Assembly: GCA_958403395.1 (NCBI GenBank)
Contig: CATXXF010000017.1
Span: 1 to 41,036, forward strand
Direction of reading: 5' to 3'
DNA from: an uncultured Collinsella sp.
Lineage (GTDB): Bacteria > Actinomycetota > Coriobacteriia > Coriobacteriales > Coriobacteriaceae
Length of the DNA stretch: 41,036 bases
The translations under genes and the position numbers were made by a program. Shown here piece by piece: positions 17,036 through 26,131 of the stretch. A model generated the notes under the pieces. The model had not been told where the DNA came from, did no database searches, and saw only the letters and a program-made list of their open reading frames with translations. Position 1 is the stretch's first letter. Each line of letters begins with the position of its first letter.

Positions 17036-18058
17036 ATGACGGCAAGCGACACGACCGAGACAATTAAAAAGGGGAATTCGGAGCCCGGTTTCGATAAAAC
17101 GGCTCAGCGCATCCTCAATCTTTTCTTTGTGCTCAATAGCTCCCCCGAACCGCTGACGACCGAGCAGATCGTCTTGGATTCTGACCTGGGATATGGCTCG
17201 GGCAATATCGACTCGGATAAGCGCAAGTTTCGACGCGATCGTGACAAACTGCTCGAACGCGGCATCTTAATCAAGGAGGTTCGCCCCACCGGCGCGCAGG
17301 AGACCGAGGAAAGCTCGTGGACAATCGACCGCGAGCACACGTTTGCGGCAGGCGGCCTCATTACCGCAGACGACGCCGATATCCTGCTCAACGCCATCGA
17401 CCAGACACTAGCGGCCGGCTCATCCACTTTTGCCGCACCGCTTGCCGATATTCGCTCCAAGATTGCCTATCTCACCGGCAGGACGACGGTAGACGAGGCG
17501 CCGATCAGCCGCTCTCCCACCGTCGATGCGGTTTGGAGCGCCTTTGCCGAGCGTTGTGCGCTGCGATTTTTATATCAGAACGGACGCGGCGAGCAGAAAG
17601 AGCGTACCGTCCGCGTCTACGGCATGTTCGAGCGCGAGGGCGTGGCGTATTTCTGCGGCCTCGACAATGCCACCGACGACATCAGGACATTCCGCTGTGA
17701 CCGTATCGTTCGCGCTTGGCGTCCTTCGAAGGCCTACGCCATCCCTGCGGACTTCAATCTCAACGACTATCTGTTCTTTGAATTCGATTTTGCCGACCGA
17801 CCTCCCGTTGCAGCCACGTTCGCGTTCGCCCCTCAGACGCAGATCGATATGATCAACGGCCTCACGCGTGGGCGAGGTGAGCTCGCACACACCGATGCAG
17901 GATGGACCTGGACCGTTGACGTGCGCGACCTTGAAGCCGCCGCCTCATTTTGCATGGCCCACGCCATGGACGGCATGAGGCCCGTGGCCCCCAAATCGCT
18001 CAAACAGGCGTGGAACCACCTCATTGAAAGGACGGTGAACGAGCATGCCCGTGCGTAA
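17036..18058 (+). CDS. WYL-domain transcriptional regulator, first of a pair (PafB/PafC-like)
   Basis: 340 residues. An N-terminal winged helix (about 20-95) is followed by a linker and a WYL-type domain containing ALRFLYQNGRGE and a GLDNATDDIRTFRCDRI stretch, the conserved fold thought to sense a nucleic-acid or small-molecule ligand. A C-terminal extension ends the protein. The next gene overlaps it by 14 bases and encodes a second WYL protein. Tandem WYL pairs in actinobacteria include PafB and PafC, which activate DNA-damage genes as a heterodimer; the DinG-type helicase gene converging on this pair is suggestive but not proof of such a role. Confidence 0.8.
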   Translation: MTASDTTETIKKGNSEPGFDKTAQRILNLFFVLNSSPEPLTTEQIVLDSDLGYGSGNIDSDKRKFRRDRDKLLERGILIKEVRPTGAQETEESSWTIDREHTFAAGGLITADDADILLNAIDQTLAAGSSTFAAPLADIRSKIAYLTGRTTVDEAPISRSPTVDAVWSAFAERCALRFLYQNGRGEQKERTVRVYGMFEREGVAYFCGLDNATDDIRTFRCDRIVRAWRPSKAYAIPADFNLNDYLFFEFDFADRPPVAATFAFAPQTQIDMINGLTRGRGELAHTDAGWTWTVDVRDLEAAASFCMAHAMDGMRPVAPKSLKQAWNHLIERTVNEHARA

Positions 18059-18962
18059 ACTCACCAGCGAGCAGAGGCTCTCGCGCGCCATCGACATCAT
18101 GGAGGCCCTCTACGCCGCCGGCGAGAGCGGCATGACACGAACCGAGATTTGCAGTCGCTTTGACATCACGGGGGTGTCGCTCGACGAGATTCTCGAGATC
18201 GTCTCGACGCTCGCGGACCGAGAATCGGGCGCGCGCATCATCTGCGAATGCCGCGGCGAGCGTGTGGTCCTCACCGGTGACGCCGGTCGTGTGCTACCGC
18301 TGCGCCTGAGTGCCGCCGAGGGCGCTGTGCTCAACCATGAACTTGAATCGTTGGGGATCGAGCCCCAGGCGGCAGCTCGGATTCGACATGCTCTTCTACC
18401 CGAAGAGCTCGGCTATAACCAGCGCGTCTTTGACACCGTCAACCACGGGTCGCACTGGCAGCAGCTGAGCTGCGCCATTCAGGACGGCGTTCGCTGCCGC
18501 ATCTCGTATCGCTCGATGGACGATGCACGGCCACGCGAGCGTCTGATCGACCCCTTGCTCATTACGGCAAACGGCGACCAAACATACCTAATTGCCTGGG
18601 ACATCGCGGTCGATGAGCAGCGCACCTATCGCATGGATAAAATCGAGGGACTCGCCTTGACGGAAGACTCCGTCGTGCCTCACGCACCGGACGTCGCATC
18701 CCTCCACGATTCCCTTGCCCGGACGCAGCGTAGCGCAAAACTCTTGATGCCATTCGATATGGCGGAGCATCTGGACTGGGCCGGCATCACCCTAATCGAG
18801 CGCAGCGGGACAGACATGGCAACGGTAACCGTGCATTACGGCTCCGAGCGTTGGCTACTGAGCCAGATAATCGCGGCGGGCGGAGCCATCCGCATCTTGG
18901 ATGACCCCACCCTGTCAAAGCGTCTGTGCGATATGGCAAAAACCCTCGTCTGTCCGCTTTAG
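18045..18962 (+). CDS. WYL-domain transcriptional regulator, second of a pair
   Basis: 305 residues. An N-terminal helix-turn-helix (about 6-70; EICSRFDITGVSLDEILEI) precedes a WYL domain with RISYRSMDDARPRERLIDP and the typical YLIAWDIAVDEQRTYRMDKI run. Its ATG lies inside the end of the first WYL gene (14-base overlap), indicating coupling and probably a heteromer. Its stop TAG shares bases with the stop TAA of the convergent helicase gene (overlap 18959-18962), so no terminator fits between them. Confidence 0.8.
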   Translation: MPVRKLTSEQRLSRAIDIMEALYAAGESGMTRTEICSRFDITGVSLDEILEIVSTLADRESGARIICECRGERVVLTGDAGRVLPLRLSAAEGAVLNHELESLGIEPQAAARIRHALLPEELGYNQRVFDTVNHGSHWQQLSCAIQDGVRCRISYRSMDDARPRERLIDPLLITANGDQTYLIAWDIAVDEQRTYRMDKIEGLALTEDSVVPHAPDVASLHDSLARTQRSAKLLMPFDMAEHLDWAGITLIERSGTDMATVTVHYGSERWLLSQIIAAGGAIRILDDPTLSKRLCDMAKTLVCPL

Positions 18963-21853
18963 CGTCGCCGCTCGTGGCGTGCACGCCACAGCTGCAGATA
19001 GTGCCCGATCCGTGCCGATTCGATGCGCTGGTAGGAGCTCGTGGGCAGCGACGTTAAGAACTTCTTTCCGTAGCCTTTCGTCACCAGGCGCGGGTCAGCC
19101 AGAATCAGCACGCCGCAATCGGTCGACGAGCGGATAAGGCGGCCGGCCGCCTGCTTGACCTCGAGCACCGCCTCGGGCAGCGAATAGCGCGCCCAAGCGC
19201 GGTCTTCGCGCAGGTTGCGCTCGCACGAGAGCGGGTCCGTGGGGCTCGAGAACGGCAGCTTGGGAATGATGACGCAGCGCAGCGTCTCGCCGCTGGCGTC
19301 GAATCCCTCCCAGAAGGCCTTAAGAGCAAAAAGCGACGAGGTCGGCTCGTTGATAAACCGGTCGCGCAGGCGACGAGGAGATGAGTTGCGCTGCTGGCAG
19401 TTGAGCTCCAGACCCGCACGGGCCATCTTGGGCTCAACGCGGGCGTACAGGTCTTCCATGTCGCGCCGATTGGTGAACAGCGTGAGCACCGATCCGCCCA
19501 TGGCAAGATGGGCGTCAACCAGCACGCGCTCGAGCGCCGTAAGATAGCTCTCACGATCGCGCGGATCGGGGATATCGCCCGCAACGACTACAGCCATGTT
19601 CGAATCGAAGTCGTAGCTCGAGTCCAAGTGCAACGATGAGGATGTTGAGGCACCGATGCGATCGAGGCCGACTGCGTGGTTAAAGTGTTCAAAGCTTTTG
19701 GACACCGTCATGGTCGCCGAGGCAAAGATAGCCGTGTGAACCTCGGGCAGCCACTCGGTTGCCAAGGCCTCGCCAATGTCGATGCGCTCTGCGGTCATTG
19801 ACTCTCCGCCGGCACGCAACCTGCGATTGACCTGCAGCGAATACACGTAGTGTTCATCGGTGCCATCAATGATGAGTTTGAGGTTCTCGGCCAGCTCGTG
19901 CAGGCGGCGCGAGATATCACCCAGGTCGACAACAACCTCGGGCTTGTCGGCGGCGACGGCTTGCACCAGCGCGTCGACGCTCTTGTCAGCTTGTTCCAAT
20001 GCGCCGATGGCAGCGTAGGCCGACTGTAAGAAATCATGCCAGTCGTCAGATTCGCGCAGCTCGGGGCCAATCCATAGATTGGCATTGTCATAACCCCCAC
20101 GGGCACGGCGGCCGAGCTCGCGAACGCCATCGAACACGTCGGCGATTGCCATGCTCGCGCGCGCAACCGTCGACGTCGCCTTGGCAGTAAGGCCCAGATA
20201 GAGCGTAGAGCCCTCGGAGGTTGCCAAATCACGGGAAACCTGGCTTAGCGCGCCGGTGCTCGAGCCGCCCAGGCGCTCAAACAGAACGCGTGACTCGTCC
20301 GCCGACACCACGCGCGCCCACTGGCGGCGCGCCTCGCGCTCGATGGAATGGGCCTCGTCGATTACCCAATGACGAATCGGAGGTAAAATCCTGCCCTCGG
20401 CCGCGACATTGCGGAACAGCAGGGAATGGTTGGTGACCACCACGTCGGCATGCGCCGCACGACGGCGAGCGCCGTGGACCAAGCATTTATCAGGGAAAAA
20501 CGGGCAGAGGCGACGAGCACACTCGCGCGAGGCCGTTGTAAAGTCGGGGCGGTTGACGCTGCGCCACCGAATGCCAAGTGAGTCGAGGTCGCCATCGGCT
20601 GATTGGCAGACGTACGCCATAATGACCGCGACCGCCGTGAGCGTGTCCGCCGGATCGCGCTTGGTGGTAATCTCGACCTGGCTTCGGCTCATGCGCTCAA
20701 GCTTGCGCAGGCACGGATAGTGGTCATACCCCTTGAGAGCGCAAAATGACAGACCACCGTCCAGTTGCTCGGCAAGTTTTGGCAACTCATGGTACATGAG
20801 CTGGTCGGCAAGATTGTTCGATTTGGTCGCAATACCAACCGTGATGTTGTTACGGCGCGCTGCCTCGGCAAAAGGTACCAGATAGGCCATCGATTTGCCG
20901 ACACCTGTGCCCGCCTCAATTACACGATGAGTGCCCGTGACCAGCGCATCGCGGACCTCGAGCGCCATCGCGATCTGCTCATCACGCGGCTCGTAGGTGG
21001 GGTACATGCGATTGACCAGGCCGCCTGGCACATAGTCTGCCTCAATCTCCTCACGACTCGGCATCTTGAGTACCGGCAGTTCGTCGGCGTCCACCCGATC
21101 GTCGGCACGATCGGCCTTGAGAACGTCAGCACGAGCGGCGCTGAGAGAGAAGATAGAACCAGGGTTCTGCCCTGCCAAGAATGAGAAGATAGGACGATAG
21201 GACCAAGGCACATCCGGATGCATGTCGGCTAGGCGCGCCATGAGGCCCTGGGGCAAGTCGGTGAGCGCCACGAGCAACACGCGCCATACGCCACACAGGG
21301 CGTCGACGTCGGCATTGGCACGGTGTGATACCGAGTCACAGCCAAACAGATCAGCCATAAAAGACAGCTTGTGCGAGGCCAGGCGCGGAAGCGCGATGCG
21401 CGACAGCGCCAGCGAATCGATCCAAATATCGCTCACGTTGACGCCGCCTTTGACCGACTCGATAAACGAGCGGTCGAACGTGGCGTTATGTGCGATTACC
21501 GGGCAACCACCGACAAAATCGGCGAGAGCGGCGACGGCCTCAACGGCCGACGGGGCATCTGCCACATCGGCATTTGTAATGCTCGTGAGCTCGGTAATCT
21601 CGGCGGGAATCAGCTGCTTGGGATGCACGAAGGTATCGAAACGGTCGACGATCTCGCGGCCCGAAAGACGGGCCGCCGAGATCTCGATCAGTTCATTGTC
21701 CTGCACCGAAAGACCTGTGGTCTCGGTATCGAGGACAATCACATCTTCCTCGATGAGGCCGAAGGACTGCGTTTTGGCGCGTTCGGCAAGCGTGGCATAG
21801 GAGTCGATGACAAACTGCGGCGTTCCTGACGAAACCGCGTCCTCGATTAGCAT
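18959..21853 (-). CDS. DnaQ-like exonuclease fused to DinG-family helicase
   Basis: 964 residues. The N-terminal DEDDh exonuclease shows VLDTETTG (Asp42, Glu44), AHNATFDRSF (Asp127) and SHRANADVDAL (His177, Asp182). The helicase has Walker A AGTGVGKS (Lys320), DEAH at 499-502, a C-terminal QAAGRLIRS motif, and four Cys (381, 445, 450, 457) placed as in the 4Fe-4S cluster of XPD/DinG proteins. The fusion is like the Gram-positive DinG, which in Bacillus and Staphylococcus acts mainly as a 3'-5' nuclease; retention of the Cys set here suggests an active cluster and helicase. The ATG overlaps the ddl stop (ATGCTAA). Confidence 0.93.
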   Translation of the reverse strand: MLIEDAVSSGTPQFVIDSYATLAERAKTQSFGLIEEDVIVLDTETTGLSVQDNELIEISAARLSGREIVDRFDTFVHPKQLIPAEITELTSITNADVADAPSAVEAVAALADFVGGCPVIAHNATFDRSFIESVKGGVNVSDIWIDSLALSRIALPRLASHKLSFMADLFGCDSVSHRANADVDALCGVWRVLLVALTDLPQGLMARLADMHPDVPWSYRPIFSFLAGQNPGSIFSLSAARADVLKADRADDRVDADELPVLKMPSREEIEADYVPGGLVNRMYPTYEPRDEQIAMALEVRDALVTGTHRVIEAGTGVGKSMAYLVPFAEAARRNNITVGIATKSNNLADQLMYHELPKLAEQLDGGLSFCALKGYDHYPCLRKLERMSRSQVEITTKRDPADTLTAVAVIMAYVCQSADGDLDSLGIRWRSVNRPDFTTASRECARRLCPFFPDKCLVHGARRRAAHADVVVTNHSLLFRNVAAEGRILPPIRHWVIDEAHSIEREARRQWARVVSADESRVLFERLGGSSTGALSQVSRDLATSEGSTLYLGLTAKATSTVARASMAIADVFDGVRELGRRARGGYDNANLWIGPELRESDDWHDFLQSAYAAIGALEQADKSVDALVQAVAADKPEVVVDLGDISRRLHELAENLKLIIDGTDEHYVYSLQVNRRLRAGGESMTAERIDIGEALATEWLPEVHTAIFASATMTVSKSFEHFNHAVGLDRIGASTSSSLHLDSSYDFDSNMAVVVAGDIPDPRDRESYLTALERVLVDAHLAMGGSVLTLFTNRRDMEDLYARVEPKMARAGLELNCQQRNSSPRRLRDRFINEPTSSLFALKAFWEGFDASGETLRCVIIPKLPFSSPTDPLSCERNLREDRAWARYSLPEAVLEVKQAAGRLIRSSTDCGVLILADPRLVTKGYGKKFLTSLPTSSYQRIESARIGHYLQLWRARHERRR

Positions 21854-22812
21854 GCAATGCCCGCTCGACGAAGACCCATACGGATCAGGCTGTCACAGAC
21901 CTGCGGGAACGTCATGTCGCCGGTGTGGCGGATCTCATCCGGATACAGCGACGTATCGGTCATGCCGGGAATGGTATTGGTCTCGAGGATAACGGGGCCG
22001 TCCTCGCTCACGATAAAATCGCTGCGCGAGATGCCCAGGCAACCGAGCGCCTTGTGAGCGGCACAGGCAAGCTCCTGGGCACGAGCGTAGTTCTCGGGTG
22101 AAATCTGCGCCGGAATGCGATGGATGTCCGTAGGGTCGACATATTTCACGTCCAGATCGTAGAACTCGCAGTCCTTGGGCTTACGAATCTCGACAATCGG
22201 CAGGGCGCGCACGTCATCTTCACCGTATACACCGACGGTGATCTCGGTACCCTCGATGCACTTCTCGACCAGCACTTTGTCGCCGTACTCAAACGCCTTG
22301 GCGATTGCCGCGGGCAGCTCGGAGGGCTCATGGACCAGGGAAATGCCATAGCTGGAACCGTTGACGGCCGGCTTCACAAAGCAGCGCTCGCCACAAACCT
22401 CGACGATATGATCGATATCGACTTCATCGCCCACCTCGAGCGCAAGGCCGGGGGCAACAGGAATGCCCGCCTTGGCGTACAGGAGCTTAGAGACCTCCTT
22501 GTCGGCACCGCAGGCGCTGGCAAGCACGCCCGAGGCCGTGTAGGGGATACCCAGGGTCTCCATGGCGCCCTGCATGGCGCCATCCTCGCCGCCGGCACCG
22601 TGCATGGCGATAAACGCCACGTCAAAGCCGCCGGTCGCCATGGTTACCATAAAATCATCGGTAGCCGTGTCGAGCAGCTCCACCGAAGTGTAGCCGGCCT
22701 CCTTTAAGGCAACCACGACGTTCTTTCCCGAATTGAGCGAGATCTCGCGCTCAGCGGAACGACCGCCCGCCAAGACCGCTACGTGCATGTTCTCTAGGCT
22801 TTTACCCGGCAT
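21847..22812 (-). CDS. ddl: D-alanine--D-alanine ligase
   Basis: 321 residues, cytosolic, ATP-grasp fold. It makes the D-Ala-D-Ala dipeptide for peptidoglycan. The N-terminal AVLAGGRSAEREISL, the FIAMHGAGGEDGAMQG segment, FVKPAVNGSSYGIS and the C-terminal VILETNTIPGMT magnesium-binding region are typical; the Tyr in GSSYGIS at the specificity position agrees with D-Ala rather than D-Lac as second substrate. GAGGAG lies about nine bases before the ATG. The stop overlaps the start of the exonuclease-helicase. It is divergent from rlmN, with 85 bases between. Confidence 0.96.
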   Translation of the reverse strand: MPGKSLENMHVAVLAGGRSAEREISLNSGKNVVVALKEAGYTSVELLDTATDDFMVTMATGGFDVAFIAMHGAGGEDGAMQGAMETLGIPYTASGVLASACGADKEVSKLLYAKAGIPVAPGLALEVGDEVDIDHIVEVCGERCFVKPAVNGSSYGISLVHEPSELPAAIAKAFEYGDKVLVEKCIEGTEITVGVYGEDDVRALPIVEIRKPKDCEFYDLDVKYVDPTDIHRIPAQISPENYARAQELACAAHKALGCLGISRSDFIVSEDGPVILETNTIPGMTDTSLYPDEIRHTGDMTFPQVCDSLIRMGLRRAGIAC

Positions 22813-22897
22813 GGGCAGACTCCTCCTCTATAATTTCTGCAGCTGATACCATATTGTAGCGATACCCTCTACGTTTCCCCAAAATCGAAAGGCTTCC

Positions 22898-23950
22898 ATG
22901 AATCCCAGGACTAAATCTCAGGACATTCGCGACTTGAGCCAAAACGATATTCGCGAGCTCGTGGCCGAGCTTGGCCAGCCCGCCTTCCGCGCGAAGCAGC
23001 TCATCGAATGGGTCTTTGAGAAGAACGTTTGTTCGTTTGACGATATGACCAACCTTCCCAAGGCTTTCCGCGAGCAGCTTAAAGAGGCTTTTGCCTTTGA
23101 CACGCCGACTGAACTCACCAAGCAGGTTTCCAAAGATGGCTCTCGCAAGTATCTGCTCGAGTACCACGACGGCGTTTCCGTCGAGACCGTCGGCATGCCC
23201 CGTCGTAACAAGCTTTCCGTCTGCGTTTCCACCCAGGCAGGCTGTGGCATGGGCTGTGCCTTTTGCGCTACCGGTCTCAACGGCCTCAAGCGCTCTCTGA
23301 CCGCTCAAGAGATCGTCGACCAGGTACTTCATGTATCCAACGACTTTGGCGAGCGCGCCACGAGCGTTGTCTTCATGGGCCAGGGCGAGCCGTTTGCCAA
23401 CTACGACGAGGTTCTCAAGGCGCTGCGAATCCTCAACGACCCCGATGGCATCGGTATCGGCGCTCGTCACCTCACCGTCTCTACCAGCGGCGTTATTCCC
23501 GGTATTCGCAAATTTGCCGACATCCCCGAGCAGTTCACGCTTGCCGTTTCCCTGCATTCCGCCATCCAGTCGACGCGCAATAAACTCATGCCCGGTGTTA
23601 AGAAGTACACGTTGCTTCGCCTTCACGAAGCGCTTCAGCTCTACACCGAGAAGACCGGCCGCCGCCCGACCTATGAGTATGCCATGATCGAAGGCGTCAA
23701 CGATACGAATCCCGAAATGCAGGCGCTCTGCGACTTCTGCGAGGGAACGCTGTGCCACGTTAACCTCATTCAGCTTAACGACATCGAGGGTAGCCCGCTC
23801 AAGCCGTCGCCGATTCATAAGGTTGAGGATCTTCAGCGTCGTCTTGAGTCCCGTGGCATCGAGACCACGATTCGTAACTCCCGTGGTAACGATATTGACG
23901 CCGCTTGCGGACAGCTGAAGCAGCGCTTCAAAGTTCAGAAGAACGCATAG
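22898..23950 (+). CDS. rlmN: Dual-specificity rRNA/tRNA adenine-C2 methyltransferase RlmN
   Basis: 350 residues. This radical-SAM enzyme methylates A2503 of 23S rRNA and A37 of some tRNAs. The cluster motif is Cys116-x3-Cys120-x2-Cys123; Cys109 and Cys337 (in DIDAACGQ) match the two further Cys residues used in the RlmN mechanism. An AAAGG precedes the ATG. Codon choice differs from its neighbours, with many T-ending codons (CGT, GTT, TCT), which may reflect expression level or transfer. Two hairpins and a parS-like site follow. Confidence 0.97.
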   Translation: MNPRTKSQDIRDLSQNDIRELVAELGQPAFRAKQLIEWVFEKNVCSFDDMTNLPKAFREQLKEAFAFDTPTELTKQVSKDGSRKYLLEYHDGVSVETVGMPRRNKLSVCVSTQAGCGMGCAFCATGLNGLKRSLTAQEIVDQVLHVSNDFGERATSVVFMGQGEPFANYDEVLKALRILNDPDGIGIGARHLTVSTSGVIPGIRKFADIPEQFTLAVSLHSAIQSTRNKLMPGVKKYTLLRLHEALQLYTEKTGRRPTYEYAMIEGVNDTNPEMQALCDFCEGTLCHVNLIQLNDIEGSPLKPSPIHKVEDLQRRLESRGIETTIRNSRGNDIDAACGQLKQRFKVQKNA

Positions 23951-23968
23951 GGGAGTCGCATCCCAAAA

Positions 23969-23984
23969 CGTTTCATGTGAAACA
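23969..23984. promoter_or_regulatory. Degenerate parS site
   Basis: CGTTTCATGTGAAACA matches the parS consensus TGTTTCACGTGAAACA at 14 of 16 positions and keeps the GTTTCA/TGAAAC arms. It lies about 2.1 kb from the triple parS cluster. Confidence 0.6.
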
Positions 23985-23987
23985 TCG

Positions 23988-24024
23988 AACGACCCCGGTT
24001 ACAGAATATGCAACCGGGGTCGTT
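23988..24024 (+). terminator. Terminator of rlmN
   Basis: A perfect 13-bp stem AACGACCCCGGTT/AACCGGGGTCGTT with an 11-base loop, followed by TCATTTATT. Confidence 0.8.
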
Positions 24025-24085
24025 TCATTTATTGACCTTAATTTTGAATCAGCTGCTACCTGTCCCATTTTTTACGGCCAAAATA

Positions 24086-24121
24086 AGGGGTCCTTGTCTC
24101 ATGAATCAGACAAGGACCCCT
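24086..24121. terminator. Second, bidirectional terminator between rlmN and the par operon
   Basis: A perfect 14-bp stem AGGGGTCCTTGTCT/AGACAAGGACCCCT with an 8-base loop lies at the meeting point of plus and minus transcripts; TTATTTT follows on the minus strand. Confidence 0.75.
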
Positions 24122-24141
24122 CAAAATATGCTGAGTAATTG

Positions 24142-24153
24142 TTAGGTACCTAA
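24142..24153. repeat. TTAGGTACCTAA palindrome, left copy
   Basis: A perfect 12-bp palindrome that includes the stop codon of the small membrane protein gene. An identical copy, also preceded by G, lies at 27646-27657; see the finding. Confidence 0.6.
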
Positions 24154-24404
24154 TAGCCTACATTTTCCCATTGGTTGCTGACCCAACCTTGATTAATCTT
24201 GGGATTCTTCGTTACCTGAGCAGTACGCATGGCAACATCTTCCGTCATAACATCCATTTTCTTTTTGGAAGTATCGACGATATCTTGCGCGCCACGAAGC
24301 AAACGACCTCGAAGTTCATCGTCTGTCGCGATCTTATAGCCAGCAAAGGCACCAGCCGCGACAGTCGTCACCAATGCAATCGCTGTTAAAATCTTATTCC
24401 TCAT
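24150..24404 (-). CDS. Small YtxH-like membrane protein
   Basis: 84 residues from an ATG (24404) placed inside the last codons of parB, with GGAGG five bases upstream; the overlap is 11 bases. One N-terminal membrane helix (about 5-24, ILTAIALVTTVAAGAFAGYKI) is followed by a polar helical part (DELRGRLLRGAQDIVDTSKKKMD), the pattern of YtxH-type proteins. The family has no assigned reaction. Its strict coupling to parB is unusual and may reflect only operon packing. Confidence 0.7.
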   Translation of the reverse strand: MRNKILTAIALVTTVAAGAFAGYKIATDDELRGRLLRGAQDIVDTSKKKMDVMTEDVAMRTAQVTKNPKINQGWVSNQWENVGY

Positions 24405-25299
24405 CTTGGCCTCCTTGATCAAACTGAATCATTTCGCCAAGAATACGAGAGAGCTCTTCCTCGTCTTTAAACTCAATCTCAATCTTATTCTTTCCACGCG
24501 AGCTCTTCACACGCACGTTGGTATTAAATACCTGACGAAGCACACGGGCAGCCTTTTTAAAGGACTGAGGCGTTGCAGGCCTTGGCGTCTTAGGTGTCTC
24601 TCCGGCAGAAAACAACGGAGCAAGATTTTCTGTCGCTCTTACGGAAAGGCCCTCTGTAACAACTTTCTCTGCAAGTCGAATACGCGCGTCCTCATAGGGA
24701 ACTGCAAGAATCGCACGTGCATGACCAGCAGTAAGTTTGCCCACAAAAATCATCTGCTGAACTACTTCGGGGAGATCGAGAAGACGCAGCGAGTTTGTAA
24801 TTGCAGAGCGTGACTTGCTTACTGCCTTCGACAATGCCTCCTGGGTCATCCCGCTGGCATCAATGAGTTGGCGATAGCCCTTAGCCTCTTCGACGGGATT
24901 CAGATCAGAACGCTGAAGGTTTTCGATCAGAGCAAGAGCCAGCATCTCTTCATCATTAACATCTTTAATGATGACAGGCAGCTCCTCAAGACCAGCAAGC
25001 TTTGACGCCTGGTAACGACGCTCACCAGCGATGATCTCATAGCCGTTTCCATGCTTGCGAACCAAAAGCGGCTGCAAAACGCCATGTTCTTGGATTGACT
25101 CGCTCAACTCGCGAAGTTCAGTTTCGTTAAAGTGAATTCGCGGCTGATTAGGGTTGGGAACGATATCCTCAATAGGTAGTTTTGTTTCAGATGCGGCATT
25201 TGAAGCCGATGCAGCCGAACCGCCGGTCTCATACTCGGCCTCTGAGACCAAAGCATTGAGTCCACGTCCCAATCCGCCACGTTTCTTTACACTAGGCAC
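24394..25299 (-). CDS. parB: Chromosome partitioning protein ParB (CTPase clamp)
   Basis: 301 residues. ParB binds parS, hydrolyses CTP and slides along DNA to build the partition complex. The order is a short basic N-terminus (KKRGGLGRGLNAL, the ParA-stimulating region), the CTP-binding domain with GERRYQAS (the GERR box) and LIENLQRSDLNP, a helix-turn-helix (TQEALSKAVSKSRSAITNSLRLLDLP) and a C-terminal dimerisation part. GTG start with AGAGGTG upstream. It overlaps the end of parA by 8 bases. The cluster of parS sites lies just upstream of parA. Confidence 0.96.
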   Translation of the reverse strand: MPSVKKRGGLGRGLNALVSEAEYETGGSAASASNAASETKLPIEDIVPNPNQPRIHFNETELRELSESIQEHGVLQPLLVRKHGNGYEIIAGERRYQASKLAGLEELPVIIKDVNDEEMLALALIENLQRSDLNPVEEAKGYRQLIDASGMTQEALSKAVSKSRSAITNSLRLLDLPEVVQQMIFVGKLTAGHARAILAVPYEDARIRLAEKVVTEGLSVRATENLAPLFSAGETPKTPRPATPQSFKKAARVLRQVFNTNVRVKSSRGKNKIEIEFKDEEELSRILGEMIQFDQGGQDEE

Positions 25300-26092
25300 G
25301 CTTGATCACCTCTTTTGCAAGGTTCATATATGCTTTTGCACCCTTATTTTGAGGTGCAAAGGTAATTACCGGTTCTCCAAAAGACGGAGCTTCGGAGATT
25401 TTAACCGTACGGGGGATTAGCGTCTTAAACGCCTTATCACCAAAGTACGATTGAACCTCCTCAACAACCTGATTCGATAGCGAAGTACGCGAGTCATACA
25501 TGGTCATAAGCACACCATAGGTGTCTAAGCCCTTATTCAGCCGTGATTTGACCATCTTCATTGACTCAAGCAGCTTCGTAACGCCCTCGAGTGCGTAATA
25601 TTCGCACTGGATCGGAATCAAAACGCTGTCTGCTGCGGTCAAAGCGTTGATAGTAAGCAGGCCGAGCGAAGGAGGACAGTCAATGAAAATAAAGTCAAAC
25701 TCGTCCTGAATCGGCTCAAGCAAATCTTTGAGGCGGGTTTCACGAGCAATTGCGCTTACGAGCTCAATTTCCGCGCCTGCAAGTTGAATTGTAGCCGGAA
25801 TAACGAATACCTTTTTACAATTTGTATCAAGAACAAGCGATTCTGCCGGCACATCATTCAACAATGCATCATAGATGCAGTGATCAAGGTCTTCTTTTTC
25901 AATTCCGAATCCACTGGTGCTGTTTCCCTGCGGATCAAAATCGACAATCAGTGTCTTACGACCCTGCTCACCCAGTGCTGCTGCAAGGTTTACAGCCGTC
26001 GTTGACTTACCGACGCCGCCTTTTTGATTGATGATTGCAATGATACGCGTGTCTTTTGCGCTCTTAGAACGCTTAACGTCGCGAAATCCCAC
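25292..26092 (-). CDS. parA: Chromosome partitioning ATPase ParA/Soj
   Basis: 266 residues. The deviant Walker A motif KGGVGKST (Lys24 signature, Lys29) and the Walker B region IFIDCPPSLG identify a MinD/ParA ATPase, which moves ParB-parS complexes and in Bacillus also controls DnaA. GTG start with AGGAGG four bases upstream. The region between it and rsmG holds the three parS sites. With dnaA and a novel ATPase gene close by, a Soj-like effect on initiation is possible but inferred. Confidence 0.97.
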   Translation of the reverse strand: MGFRDVKRSKSAKDTRIIAIINQKGGVGKSTTAVNLAAALGEQGRKTLIVDFDPQGNSTSGFGIEKEDLDHCIYDALLNDVPAESLVLDTNCKKVFVIPATIQLAGAEIELVSAIARETRLKDLLEPIQDEFDFIFIDCPPSLGLLTINALTAADSVLIPIQCEYYALEGVTKLLESMKMVKSRLNKGLDTYGVLMTMYDSRTSLSNQVVEEVQSYFGDKAFKTLIPRTVKISEAPSFGEPVITFAPQNKGAKAYMNLAKEVIKRA

Positions 26093-26131
26093 GGTCCCTC
26101 CTGGTGTGTATTAAAGCTGTCAAACGGAGGA

